NCBI GenBank assembly: GCA_902479095.1
Contig: CABSNL010000016.1
Location: forward strand, 1 to 38,805
Reading direction: 5' to 3'
Source: an uncultured Collinsella sp.
GTDB lineage: Bacteria; Actinomycetota; Coriobacteriia; Coriobacteriales; Coriobacteriaceae
Length of the DNA stretch: 38,805 nt
The notes under the pieces: model-generated
Seen by the model: only the letters and a program-made list of their open reading frames with translations
Databases searched by the model: none
What the model was told of the DNA's origin: nothing
Program-made: the position numbers and the translations under genes
Shown here: one piece after another, positions 15,362 through 22,987 of the stretch
Position numbering within the stretch: position 1 is the stretch's first letter
Layout of the letters: every line of letters begins with the position of its first letter

Positions 15362-18127
15362 ATGGACCAAGATCGCCAAAACAGCCAAAACCACGATACG
15401 GAGCACGCAGACCGCGACTGGGAGTTCGCGACCTACCGCACTGCTCAAAGCTCAAACGATATGGTCCCGACGATTTTTCGCCGCGGCATTTACCGCACAA
15501 TCCGAGGCAGTCTTAAGCGCTTCTTGTCAATCGTGGTCATCACCGCGCTTGGCGTGAGCGTGATGTGCGGCCTTAAGGCGGGCTGCGAGGATCTGCGCGA
15601 TTCGGTTGACGCCTACTTTGACCAGCAGAGTGTCTATGACATTAACGTGCAGTCGACCTATGGCTTTACGCGCGACGATCTTTCGGCTATCCAAGAGGTC
15701 GACGGCGTCGAGACGGCCGAGGGCATCTACACCGAGACCGCCTACACCGCCGTGGGCACAACGCGCGAGCGCGTGGTCGTGCAAAGTCTCTCCAAGGAGA
15801 ACATCGATCAGCCGGTGCTCGTGAACGGCGATTTGCCTGAGAGCGCCGATGAGGTCGCGGTGACTTCGAAGTTCCTGAAGGCTTCGGGCAAAAAGCTCGG
15901 CGATACGGTGAGTTTTGCCGCCAATGACGCGAGCTCGTCGAACCAAAGCGCCAAGGATCAGTTTGCCGCGGGCGATTACACCATTACGGCCGAGGTCCTC
16001 GATCCCACCGACGTGAGCTCCGACTCGACAGTCAACGCCTTTCGCGCTGCTTCGGCGGCGGACTATAAGTTCTATGTGAGCGAGGACGCCGCGACATCTT
16101 CTTCCTACTCCGCTGTCCACGTGATCGTCGAGGGGGCCAAGGATCTCAACTCCTATTCGGATGCCTACGCGGCAAAGATCAATGAGGTCAAGGGCAATAT
16201 AGAGAAGATCCGCGAGGAGCGTGAGAAGGCGCGCGCTCAGGAGCTGACGGTCGACACGCCGACAAGCTTGGATGCGGCCGAGCGTCAGGCCGCCATGCTC
16301 TTTGGGATCGAGCAGGATAACATCAACCGCATGGCAGAGGGCAGCGAGGAGCGCGTGCAAGCGCAGGCCGACCTGGACCAGCGCCGTGCCGCTGCCGACC
16401 AACAGTTTGCCGACGCCCGCGCCGAGCTTTCCGACCTGGGCGAATGCACCTGGTACATCCAGGACCGCGGCAATATCGCAAGCTACTCGAGCGTGGAGAG
16501 CGATAGCTCGTCAATTGAGGCCATCGCCACGGTGTTCCCGTTCATCTTCTTTATCGTCGCCGTGCTTATCAGCCTCACCACCGCCACCCGCATGGTCGAG
16601 GAGGAGCGCACGCTTATTGGCCTGTACAAAGCACTCGGCTATTCGCGCGGACGCATCCTGTCCAAATACGTGGACTACTCGCTGTGGGCGTGCCTGATCG
16701 GCGGCGTGCTCGGTAACATCATCGGATTTGTGGGCCTGCCGCTGTTCCTGTTTACGGTGTTCGACGACATGTACTCGCTGCCCCAGATGCTACTTTCGTA
16801 CGACATCGTGTCCTCGATCGTTTCGGTGGCGCTGTTTGCCGTGGGCGTGGTGGGCGCCACGATTATCGCCTGCCGCCACGAGATGGCCGAGACCCCGGCC
16901 TCGCTTATGCGTCCCAAGGCCCCGCGCGCTGGCTCGCGCATCTTGCTCGAGCGCATCGGCTTTATCTGGCGCCGCATGGGCTTTTTGAACAAGGTCGCTG
17001 CACGTAACCTATTCCGCTATAAAAAGCGCGCCTTTATGACCATCTTTGGCATCGCCGGCTGCACGGCGCTTGTGATTTGCGGCATGGGCATTCGTGATAC
17101 GTCGGTCGCGCTTTCGCCCAAGCAGTACGGGCATATCACGCGCTATGACCTGCTGGCGGTTGCCAATCCCGACGATTTTTCACAGACGTGCGCGGCGCTC
17201 GACGAGCGAAGCGCAGCCAAGGATTCCGACGTGACCGTGTCTTCGACGCTGCCGATTATGACCGACAACGTCACCTTTACATTTGGCGGCAAGAGCGAGA
17301 CCGTGCAGCTTATCGTGGTGCCCGACAACCGCACGAACGACCTGGACGACTACGTGTGTCTCGAGGACGAGTCCAAAGAGCCTCTATCTTTGCGCGACGG
17401 AGATGTGTATCTGAGCAAGAGTTCACAGCTGGTGCTGGGGATTCAGCCGGGCGATACAGCACACGTCCAGGATTCGTCACTCAACGTCGCCAAGGTCAAG
17501 GTCAGCGACATCTCGCTCAACTATCTGGGCAACACACTCTATATGACGCAGAGCGCCTATGAGCGCGCGTTCGGTCGAAGCGCACGTCTCAACGGCATCT
17601 TTGTGCTGCTTAAGGGCTCGTCGGCCGACCAGATTGCGTTTAGCAAGAAGCTTAAGAGTGACGGCTGGCTTTCGATTTCGAGCACGGCCGAGCATTGGGA
17701 GAACTTCGAGGCGAACTTCACTATCATCAATTCCGTCGTGGTGCTCGTGACTTTTATGGCGGCGTGCCTGTCGTTTGTGGTGGTGTTTACGCTGTCCAAC
17801 ACCAACATTTCGGAGCGCAAGCGCGAACTGGCAACCATCAAGGTGCTGGGCTTCCGCCGTGGCGAGGTGCATCACTACGTTAACAAGGAGACGTTGATCC
17901 TCACGGCGATTGGCGCCGCGCTGGGCGTGCCGCTGGGCGGCTTGCTGGCCGAGAGTTTTACGTACATTTTGCAGATGCCGTCGCTGTACTTTGACGTCGA
18001 AGTCGAGCCGCTGAGCTACGTGCTTGCCGTGGTGCTTTCCTTCGGCTTTACGTTTATCGTCAACCTCGCCACCAACCGTACCCTCAATAAGATCGACATG
18101 GTCGGCGCCCTCAAGAGCGCCGAGTAA
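15362..18127 (+). CDS. Large ABC transporter permease with two FtsX domains
   Basis: About 921 residues. One membrane segment near residues 33-55 (SIVVITALGVSVMCGL) is followed by a large extracytoplasmic domain of about 340 residues that includes a charged, coiled-coil-like stretch (KIREEREKARAQ and later AQADLDQRRAAADQQFADARAEL). The first FtsX core of three segments (TVFPFIFFIVAVLISL onward) carries the typical GLYKALGYSRGRI loop. A second half repeats this plan: membrane segment, ectodomain, and a second FtsX core with ERKRELATIKVLGFRRGEV. This is the eight-to-ten-segment layout of YtrF/SalY-like permeases found in Firmicutes and Actinobacteria. ATG 15362 follows the ATPase stop by five bases; an overlapping GTG at 15350 is possible. 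Partner ATPase is the preceding gene. Substrate unknown. Confidence 0.9.
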   Translation: MDQDRQNSQNHDTEHADRDWEFATYRTAQSSNDMVPTIFRRGIYRTIRGSLKRFLSIVVITALGVSVMCGLKAGCEDLRDSVDAYFDQQSVYDINVQSTYGFTRDDLSAIQEVDGVETAEGIYTETAYTAVGTTRERVVVQSLSKENIDQPVLVNGDLPESADEVAVTSKFLKASGKKLGDTVSFAANDASSSNQSAKDQFAAGDYTITAEVLDPTDVSSDSTVNAFRAASAADYKFYVSEDAATSSSYSAVHVIVEGAKDLNSYSDAYAAKINEVKGNIEKIREEREKARAQELTVDTPTSLDAAERQAAMLFGIEQDNINRMAEGSEERVQAQADLDQRRAAADQQFADARAELSDLGECTWYIQDRGNIASYSSVESDSSSIEAIATVFPFIFFIVAVLISLTTATRMVEEERTLIGLYKALGYSRGRILSKYVDYSLWACLIGGVLGNIIGFVGLPLFLFTVFDDMYSLPQMLLSYDIVSSIVSVALFAVGVVGATIIACRHEMAETPASLMRPKAPRAGSRILLERIGFIWRRMGFLNKVAARNLFRYKKRAFMTIFGIAGCTALVICGMGIRDTSVALSPKQYGHITRYDLLAVANPDDFSQTCAALDERSAAKDSDVTVSSTLPIMTDNVTFTFGGKSETVQLIVVPDNRTNDLDDYVCLEDESKEPLSLRDGDVYLSKSSQLVLGIQPGDTAHVQDSSLNVAKVKVSDISLNYLGNTLYMTQSAYERAFGRSARLNGIFVLLKGSSADQIAFSKKLKSDGWLSISSTAEHWENFEANFTIINSVVVLVTFMAACLSFVVVFTLSNTNISERKRELATIKVLGFRRGEVHHYVNKETLILTAIGAALGVPLGGLLAESFTYILQMPSLYFDVEVEPLSYVLAVVLSFGFTFIVNLATNRTLNKIDMVGALKSAE

Positions 18128-18188
18128 CCTGTCCTGGGATTCAAGTTCTAGCGAGCTGCCGACGCGCCCGCAGCAGCATTTTTGCATA

Positions 18189-18233
18189 AACCGCCCCGCC
18201 AAATGCATACTTTGACGGGACGGTTGCTTTTTG
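18189..18233 (+). terminator. Intrinsic terminator of the ABC exporter operon
   Basis: AACCGCCCCG (18189-18198) pairs with CGGGACGGTT (18216-18225) with one mismatch, followed by GCTTTTTG. It lies 62 bases after the permease stop. Confidence 0.6.
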
Positions 18234-18237
18234 CCCA

Positions 18238-18483
18238 CGGGTACCCCAGGGGGCGGCGTGCAAATTCCTGAGTTTTCAGCATCCCGGAGCCCGCGGGTGC
18301 GGGAACGGGTGCACAAAACCGCGCTGAATGCCCTGGTCCCGGACCCCCAATGCCTCAAGGACCGATCATTTTTTACAGGATGCGGCCCATGGTGCCTGCC
18401 TTTCGCCCAAAATCCAGTATGCAGGCACCCTCGGCTGCTGAATACTCCCAAAAATGCACGCCGCATCCTACCCCAGGCACCCG
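18238..18483. repeat. Diverged long inverted repeat between ABC operon and pfk
   Basis: Two inverted, diverged copies of a ~40-bp sequence face each other. GCGGCGTGCA (18253-18262) matches TGCACGCCGC (18455-18464) perfectly, and the inward flanks still agree over GAGT-n-TTCAGCA. ACGGGT/ACCCGT mark the outer ends. Inside are a 9-bp hairpin (GGTGCCTGC 18391-18399 with GCAGGCACC 18421-18429) and GGATGCGG/CCGCATCC arms around it. No gene is supported in this 541-base gap; family A copy 2 follows immediately. Confidence 0.6.
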
Positions 18484-18492
18484 TAGCAAGAA

Positions 18493-18677
18493 GACGAATA
18501 GCCTCGGCCTCCCAAGTTACCGCAGGAGGCCCCAGGGCTTACCTCCCAAATCTTTCCGCAGGACGGAAGGACCCCGCCGCGCGAAGCGCACGGCGGGGTC
18601 CTGACATGTCCGAGGACGATTTGGGAGGTAAGCCCTGGGGCCTCCGATGGGGGCGGTTACAGCCGAGGCTATTCGTC
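18493..18677. repeat. Long nested palindrome, family A copy 2 (between convergent ABC operon and pfk)
   Basis: About 185 bp. Outer stem: a perfect 16 bp, 18493-18508 with 18662-18677; the right arm contains the last two codons and stop of pfk, so the left arm carries an inverted copy of that gene end. Main stem: a perfect 28 bp, 18525-18552 with 18618-18645. Inner stem: a perfect 12 bp, 18568-18579 with 18591-18602. Tip: CGC-GAA-GCG. It shares AAATCTTTCCGCAGGACGG and CATGTCCGAGGACGATTT unchanged with copy 1, while the paired arms differ and co-vary. It probably acts as a bidirectional terminator or structured element. Confidence 0.9.
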
Positions 18678-19748
18678 GCCGAAGCTGATGCCCAATGCCT
18701 TGGCCTCGCGCACAAGATCGCTCTGGGGGTCGACATACTTGAGCTTGCCGGCGACCTCCTCGAGCGGCATGTGGCACATCTTGCCGTCACGCAGAGCAAT
18801 CATGTAGCCAAACTCGCCACGCAGGCAGCCGAGCGCTGCCTCGACGCCGCACTGAGTCGCAAAGATGCGGTCCTGGGCGTCGGGCTGGCCGCCGCGCTGC
18901 GTGTGACCTGGGATGGCGACGCGGGTCTCGCGACCGGTCTTGGCCTCGATCTCCTTGGCGATGTCGTACACGATTGACGGGCTCGTGCGCTCGGCGAGCT
19001 TCTTCTTGTACTCCTTCTTGGACAGCGCCGCGTCCTCCTTGGAGATAGCGCCCTCGGCGACGGCCACGATGGTAAAGCGGCTGCCGGTCTCCATGCGATG
19101 CTCGATGGTCTTGATGACGTTATCCATGTCGTAGGGGATCTCGGGAATCAAGATGACATCCGCGCCGCCCGCGACGCCGGCATACAGCGGGATCCAGCCA
19201 ACCTTGTGGCCCATAATCTCGATAACGAACACGCGCCCGTGGCTCGAGGCGGTAGTGTGGATGTCGTCGATGCACTTGGTGGCGACGTCGATGGCGCTCG
19301 TAAAGCCAAACGTCATCTCGGTGCCCCAGGTGTCGTTATCGATGGTCTTGGGCAGGGCGATAACGTTGAGGCCCTCTTCGCGCAGGCGGTTGGCGGTCTT
19401 GGTGGAGCCGTTGCCGCCCAGCATAAACAGGCAGTCGAGCTGCAACTTGTGATAGGTGTGGACCATCGCGGGTACCTTCTCGACGCCGTCGGCCTCGGGA
19501 ATGTTCAGGCGCTTGAACGGCGTGCGGCTCGTGCCCAGAATAGTGCCGCCGCGGGTGAGGATACCGCTAAAATCGGCGGGCGTCATGACACGGAACCTGC
19601 TGTAGATAAGGCCCTGATATCCGTCCTCAAAGCCATAAATCTCGATAGGCTCTTCGCTATTGGTCATAAGCGTTTTGACAATGCCGCGCATGGTGGCGTT
19701 GAGCGCCTGGCAGTCGCCGCCACTAGTAAGAAGACCGATCCTAAGCAT
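18669..19748 (-). CDS. pfk: Phosphofructokinase (mixed ATP/PPi-type signature)
   Basis: A 359-residue glycolytic enzyme making fructose-1,6-bisphosphate. GGNGS at residues 111-115 corresponds to the E. coli GGDGS loop: Gly114 (E. coli Gly104) is as in ATP enzymes, while Asn113 replaces Asp103. LPKTIDND at 132-139 has Lys134, the residue typical of PPi enzymes (E. coli Gly124), and the catalytic Asp137. EIMGHKVGWIPLYAG and GHTQRGG complete the fructose-6-phosphate site. The combination places it in the mixed-substrate group rather than the classical PfkA group, so the phosphoryl donor cannot be read off. ATG 19748 is preceded by GGAAGGA; TATAAC (complement of 19768-19773) may be its -10. Its stop lies inside the family A palindrome. 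Confidence 0.93.
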   Translation of the reverse strand: MLRIGLLTSGGDCQALNATMRGIVKTLMTNSEEPIEIYGFEDGYQGLIYSRFRVMTPADFSGILTRGGTILGTSRTPFKRLNIPEADGVEKVPAMVHTYHKLQLDCLFMLGGNGSTKTANRLREEGLNVIALPKTIDNDTWGTEMTFGFTSAIDVATKCIDDIHTTASSHGRVFVIEIMGHKVGWIPLYAGVAGGADVILIPEIPYDMDNVIKTIEHRMETGSRFTIVAVAEGAISKEDAALSKKEYKKKLAERTSPSIVYDIAKEIEAKTGRETRVAIPGHTQRGGQPDAQDRIFATQCGVEAALGCLRGEFGYMIALRDGKMCHMPLEEVAGKLKYVDPQSDLVREAKALGISFGDE

Positions 19749-19786
19749 GGTGAATCCTTCCGGGCAAGTTATAACATGCGCATAAG

Positions 19787-19819
19787 TTTACCCCCGCACA
19801 CTGTTGATGCGGGGGTAAA
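19787..19819 (-). terminator. 12-bp hairpin between the Ntn hydrolase and pfk
   Basis: TTTACCCCCGCA (19787-19798) pairs perfectly with TGCGGGGGTAAA (19808-19819), loop 9 nt. It is downstream of the Ntn hydrolase on the minus strand and upstream of the pfk start, so it is most likely the hydrolase terminator, although the U-run is short. Confidence 0.55.
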
Positions 19820-19888
19820 ACGTGTTAGCTCAAGCGTATGGAAATGTAAGCAACGTCAGGCGAGCGTAAGGACGACGGTGCCAGCTCC

Positions 19889-20974
19889 TTACAGTGCGAA
19901 GGCGTCGACGTCGCCCCAGTGGCGGCGCAGCGTAATAGCGGCAGCGGGTTCGGTATTGTCAAAGACGACCGACCATTGCGTGTTGCTGGTGATGTCTTCC
20001 GGATTGGGCTCTTGCGCCGCAGCGCGTAGGGCCTTCCAAGCGACTGCCTCGTCCTGGGCACCGACATGGGCGTCAAGGACATCGGCGATTGCGACGGCGC
20101 GCTCTTTACCATGGCCCAGCTCACCATTCTTTTGGTTGGGCAGCACTTCGTCACCATAGCAGGCATAGAAGTTCGTAACCTGGCGTACAGGAGTCACTTT
20201 GCATGCACGGTCGGGGTCGCGCGGATCCCACTCCACCACCCGCGCGTCACCGGCGGCGTCGTTGATAAAGAAGTGGTAATCGCGTCCTGCCATGGCGTGC
20301 ATGTCGTAGGCGGAAAGCAGGTCGACAGCTTCTTGCGTGGTGGCGGCACGGTCGAGCACCAGGCGGATGGCGAGCGAGGTATTGATGACAGGGCGCTGCG
20401 TGTCCTGGTCACAGGGTTTGGAATCCAGGGTGAGTACGGCAATGGACACGCCGCGTTCGTTAACACCGTCGAGCTGGGCAAACGGGCCCATGAGTGCAGC
20501 GGCGCGTCCGGCGACGGAGTCAAGCGGAGCGTTGGTGCCCAGGTTGTTGAGGGCCGCAAAGCCGATGGAGGCATAGCCGTCGCGCGGGTGATTGCGCACC
20601 AGCAGCGCCGAGGTGTCGTCCTTAAAGTCGTAATTGCGACCGGTGCGCACGCGGCCTTCGGCATCTACGGCGACAAAAGCGCTGCAGGCAAACTGGGGCG
20701 CCTGGACATGTGCCGGCACGCCGGGCAACACCTGCGCCACCACAGCATCGATGTAGGCCTGGTCGTCGCGCACGCCAGCGGCGATGATGCGGTCAAGGTC
20801 GTAGTCGTAAGCGATGTCGATTGCGTACAGGTCATAGCCATCCGCATAGTCAGTCAAGCGTTTGAGCGACGCGGCGGACTTGATTTGTTTGTGATAAACG
20901 ATACCGGCGGCAATGGCGATGCCGACGGCGGTTCCTGCAACACCGCAGGCGATGGCAATGTTACGTGGCTTCAT
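19889..20974 (-). CDS. Membrane-anchored choloylglycine hydrolase-like Ntn amide hydrolase
   Basis: A protein of 361 residues. Residues 5-26 form a membrane anchor or uncleaved signal (NIAIACGVAGTAVGIAIAAGIVY). The catalytic core begins at Cys97 in FACSAFVA, followed by GRNYDF with Arg113 and Asp116. The spacings Cys+16 (Arg) and Cys+19 (Asp) are the same as Cys2, Arg18 and Asp21 of bile salt hydrolases, and VTNFY (Asn268) sits where the oxyanion Asn is expected. These Ntn enzymes use the cysteine as N-terminal nucleophile after removal of the preceding peptide, so a 96-residue propeptide with the anchor would have to be cut off. The substrate is a linear amide: conjugated bile acid, N-acyl amino acid or beta-lactam are candidates. 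ATG 20974 has AGAGGAG six bases upstream. Confidence 0.8.
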   Translation of the reverse strand: MKPRNIAIACGVAGTAVGIAIAAGIVYHKQIKSAASLKRLTDYADGYDLYAIDIAYDYDLDRIIAAGVRDDQAYIDAVVAQVLPGVPAHVQAPQFACSAFVAVDAEGRVRTGRNYDFKDDTSALLVRNHPRDGYASIGFAALNNLGTNAPLDSVAGRAAALMGPFAQLDGVNERGVSIAVLTLDSKPCDQDTQRPVINTSLAIRLVLDRAATTQEAVDLLSAYDMHAMAGRDYHFFINDAAGDARVVEWDPRDPDRACKVTPVRQVTNFYACYGDEVLPNQKNGELGHGKERAVAIADVLDAHVGAQDEAVAWKALRAAAQEPNPEDITSNTQWSVVFDNTEPAAAITLRRHWGDVDAFAL

Positions 20975-21135
20975 GACGGCTCCTCTCGTCCTGTTAGCGT
21001 AATTGTCGCAAAAGGTGCACGGGCATGATGGCTCAACTTGGCGAGCGGCGTGGGATTAAACATGGAATGAAAGGCGCGGCGCTGGCGCGGCGGGGTATGC
21101 TGGAGGGGACCATCAACCCAGCGAAAGGGGAGAGC

Positions 21136-22521
21136 ATGACGGATCAGGAAACGCCCGAGCGCGTGCACGTGACTGCCGACGATATCGAGGCCGCCAACGA
21201 CCTCATCGACTTTATCGAGGCATGCCCCAGCATGTTCCATACGGCGGCGACCATTATGGCCGAGCTCGACGAGGCGGGCTTTACCTACCTGCCCGAGAAC
21301 GCGGCATGGGATATCGAGCCGGGCGGGCGTTATTACACGCAGCGCAATACCTCGAGTGTCATCGCCTTTAAGGTGGGCGAGGACCTGGCCGCGACGTGGG
21401 GCGAGGACGGCGTTGCCGGCGACTATCATTTTCAGCTGACGGCGTCGCACAGCGACTCGCCGACGTTTAAGGTTAAGGCCGTGCCCGAGCTCGACGGCGC
21501 GGGCGAGACGCTGCGCCTGAACACCGAGGCCTACGGCGGCATGATTGACTACACCTGGTTCGATCGCCCGCTGGCGCTCGCGGGCCGCGTGCTGGTGCGC
21601 GAGGGCGACCGTATTGAGAGCCGCCTGCTTGCCACCGAGCGCGAGGTCGCTATTATCCCGAGCCTTGCTATCCATATGAACCGTTGCGTCAACGAGGGCT
21701 TTGCTCCCAACCGAGCTGTCGACCTGTGCCCGCTCATCAGTGCCGGCGAGCTTAAGCAGGGCGACTTTGATGCCCTGATCGCCGAAGAGCTGGATGTTGA
21801 GCCCGAGCAAATTTTGGGCCGCGATCTGTTCCTGGTTAATCGTCAGGATGCGCGCATTTGGGGTTGGGCCGACGAATTTATCTCGACGCCCAAGCTCGAT
21901 GACCTGTCCTGCGCCTATACCTCGCTACAGGCATTTTTGGGCGCCGAGAACGCGCACGACGTCTCGGTCTTCTGCTGCTTCGATAACGAGGAGGTTGGCT
22001 CCGAGACCAAGCAGGGCGCCATGTCGACCTTCTTGGCCGACGCGCTGCGCCGCATCAACGGCTCGCTGGGCTTTGACGACGAATCGTATCATCGCGCCCT
22101 TGCCGCCTCGATGCTCGTGAGCTGCGACAACGCGCATGCCGTGCATCCCAACCACGCCGAGAAGTGCGATGCGCGCAACCAGGTTGTGCTCAACGGCGGC
22201 ATCGTCATCAAGGAAGCTGCCAACCAGCACTACTGCACCGACGCCTTTAGCCGCGCGGTGTTCCAGGCTATTTGCGATGACGCCGACGTGCCCACGCAGG
22301 CCTTCGCCAACAAGAGCGATATGGCGGGTGGCTCCACGCTCGGCAACCTGTCGAACATGCAGGCGAGCATGCACGCCGTGGACGTGGGCCTGCCGCAGCT
22401 GGCTATGCACTCAAGCTACGAGACCGGCGGCGTACGCGACGTGATGTACGCCATCCGTGCCCTCACCGCCTTCTACGAGCGCAACCTAACCATCAACGGA
22501 GCCGAAAGCGTGGGGCTGTAA
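21136..22521 (+). CDS. apeB: M18 family aspartyl aminopeptidase
   Basis: A 461-residue cytosolic zinc aminopeptidase that removes N-terminal residues, usually acidic ones, from peptides. SHSDSPTFKVK holds the first metal-binding histidine, followed by the LNTEAYGG block. DDLSCAYTSLQAF, FCCFDNEEVGSETKQGA (catalytic and metal-binding acidic residues) and SCDNAHAVHPNHAEK are conserved M18 motifs, and MHSSYETGG near the end carries the last metal-ligand histidine. The start is ATG 21136 after AAAGGGGAGAG; the frame is open upstream to 21025 but lacks family similarity. The next gene starts on the base after its stop. Normal length. Confidence 0.94.
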   Translation: MTDQETPERVHVTADDIEAANDLIDFIEACPSMFHTAATIMAELDEAGFTYLPENAAWDIEPGGRYYTQRNTSSVIAFKVGEDLAATWGEDGVAGDYHFQLTASHSDSPTFKVKAVPELDGAGETLRLNTEAYGGMIDYTWFDRPLALAGRVLVREGDRIESRLLATEREVAIIPSLAIHMNRCVNEGFAPNRAVDLCPLISAGELKQGDFDALIAEELDVEPEQILGRDLFLVNRQDARIWGWADEFISTPKLDDLSCAYTSLQAFLGAENAHDVSVFCCFDNEEVGSETKQGAMSTFLADALRRINGSLGFDDESYHRALAASMLVSCDNAHAVHPNHAEKCDARNQVVLNGGIVIKEAANQHYCTDAFSRAVFQAICDDADVPTQAFANKSDMAGGSTLGNLSNMQASMHAVDVGLPQLAMHSSYETGGVRDVMYAIRALTAFYERNLTINGAESVGL

Positions 22522-22704
22522 ATGCAGGCCGAAGACATGAAGGCCGAGCGCAAGATTGAGCTTATCGATCAGGGTTCGCAGCTGTTCGCCACTGCTTGCC
22601 GCGATTCAGGGGTCGACGTGTCCAAGGCGCGACCAACGAGCGATGAAGAACTCAAGCGTAACGCCTATTCGGACCGCTACGACGAGGAGACGGACTGGCT
22701 CTAA
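22522..22704 (+). CDS. Small acidic hypothetical protein coupled to the M18 peptidase
   Basis: Sixty residues, charged and acidic, without membrane segments or cysteine pairs (one Cys at 27). I do not recognise the family. Its ATG directly follows the peptidase TAA (TAAATG), an arrangement that favours translational coupling. An in-frame ATG six codons on (22537) is an alternative start. Codon use looks like the neighbouring genes. The C-terminal end is ERY/DRY-like with EETDWL. It may be a small partner of the peptidase or simply a lineage-specific protein. Confidence 0.6.
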   Translation: MQAEDMKAERKIELIDQGSQLFATACRDSGVDVSKARPTSDEELKRNAYSDRYDEETDWL

Positions 22705-22734
22705 TAAGCGGAGCGTCGAAAACACTAGGTGTAT

Positions 22735-22983
22735 GTCTGAGATCACTTTGGCGAGAGTGTCGCAGACAGAACTACCGGTATGGCGCAAGCCAACTTGACC
22801 CCATTGCACCAAAAAGGAAACGCCGCAGGTCGAACAAAAGTCAGCGAGAGCCCGCCGTTTGAGCCAAGGTGCCGTGAAATGAAAAGGCGCTGACCTTCTG
22901 GTCGCGCCTTTGAAATTGAACGGCAGATTGGCCAAACGGCGGGCTCGCAGCGTCGACTGATCCGCCGTTCGTTAGAACGGCGG
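22735..22983. other. Structured intergenic region with several hairpins and terminator
   Basis: This 283-base gap lies between convergent genes. GTCTG/CAGAC with an inner CACT/AGTG forms a hairpin at about 22735-22766. A 12-bp stem with one bulge spans 22883-22911 (AAAGGCGC-t-GACC against GGTCGCGCCTTT), a good bidirectional terminator. It sits inside longer arms GAGCCCGCCGTTT and AAACGGCGGGCTC (about 22842-22947). A separate perfect 9-bp hairpin CCGCCGTTC-gtta-GAACGGCGG occupies 22962-22983, next to the dehydrogenase stop. The core CCGCCGTT recurs four times in alternating orientation. Confidence 0.6.
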
Positions 22984-22987
22984 AACC

